In this document: positions 6,180-6,221 of the stretch, in pieces
Layout of the letters: each line of letters begins with the position of its first letter
Position numbering within the stretch: the stretch's first letter is position 1
Origin: Rhodobacterales bacterium UBA3089
Lineage (GTDB): Bacteria > Pseudomonadota > Alphaproteobacteria > Rhodobacterales > Rhodobacteraceae
Direction: 5' to 3'
DNA length: 6,221 bases
NCBI GenBank assembly: GCA_002367255.1
Contig: DFBD01000247.1
Location: 1 to 6,221 of the forward strand
Translations under genes and position numbers: made by a program
Notes under the pieces: model-generated
What the model was told of the DNA's origin: nothing
Database searches by the model: none
What the model saw: only the letters and a program-made list of their open reading frames with translations

Positions 6180-6221
6180 TCAGTTGCGGTTACCGCCACC
6201 TGCATTACCGTTGTTACCGTT
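6180..6221 (-). CDS. Gly/Asn-rich C-terminal tail of an upstream gene (partial)
   Basis: Read on the - strand from the right edge, the last 42 bases give 13 residues, NGNNGNAGGGNRN, then TGA (6180-6182). Such low-complexity Gly/Asn tails occur at protein C-termini, and the stop falls 30 bases before the GTG of the LuxR-type gene, a normal gene-to-gene distance. This is too short to assign a family. The alternative is that the underlying TTACCG repeats are non-coding. Confidence 0.42.
   Translation of the reverse strand, partial: NGNNGNAGGGNRN

Overview
The window looks like chromosomal DNA from an alphaproteobacterium, most likely of the Rhodobacteraceae/Roseobacter type. This is inferred from the gene order nosDFYLX with a NosX flavin transferase at the end, the moderately GC-rich base composition judged by eye, the tRNA-Trp sequence, and a TolA-like plus peptidoglycan-binding envelope protein of a kind familiar from that group. 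No species can be named from the sequence alone.

Bases 1-4244 (+ strand) are the distal part of a nitrous oxide reductase (nos) maturation operon: the end of nosD (its start lies before the window), then complete nosF, nosY, nosL and nosX. Every stop codon overlaps the next start codon by 1 or 4 bases, so the five genes form one translationally coupled unit. NosD (periplasmic), NosF (ATPase) and NosY (membrane) make the ABC complex that serves copper-site assembly in NosZ. NosL is the outer-leaflet copper(I) lipoprotein that feeds it. NosX is an exported ApbE-type FMN transferase expected to flavinylate NosR, the electron-transfer partner. The structural genes nosR and nosZ are not in the window and would be expected upstream.

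Bases 4245-4324 are a short convergent intergenic gap with two imperfect hairpins. On the - strand, 4325-5260 encodes a secreted protein of unknown role with an N-terminal TolA/TonB-C-like domain, an acidic linker and a C-terminal peptidoglycan-binding domain. Further along on the - strand come an intergenic stretch with a pair of 17-bp imperfect direct repeats, a tRNA-Trp (anticodon CCA) with an encoded CCA end, and a small LuxR-type regulator anchored by two membrane helices, followed by a likely terminator. At the right edge the last 42 bases read on the - strand as the Gly/Asn-rich tail of another gene.

The nos genes look ordinary and intact. No new defence, mobile or RNA system was found. 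The less-described parts are the TolA-like/PG-binding protein, the membrane-anchored LuxR regulator and its Gly/Asn-rich neighbour.
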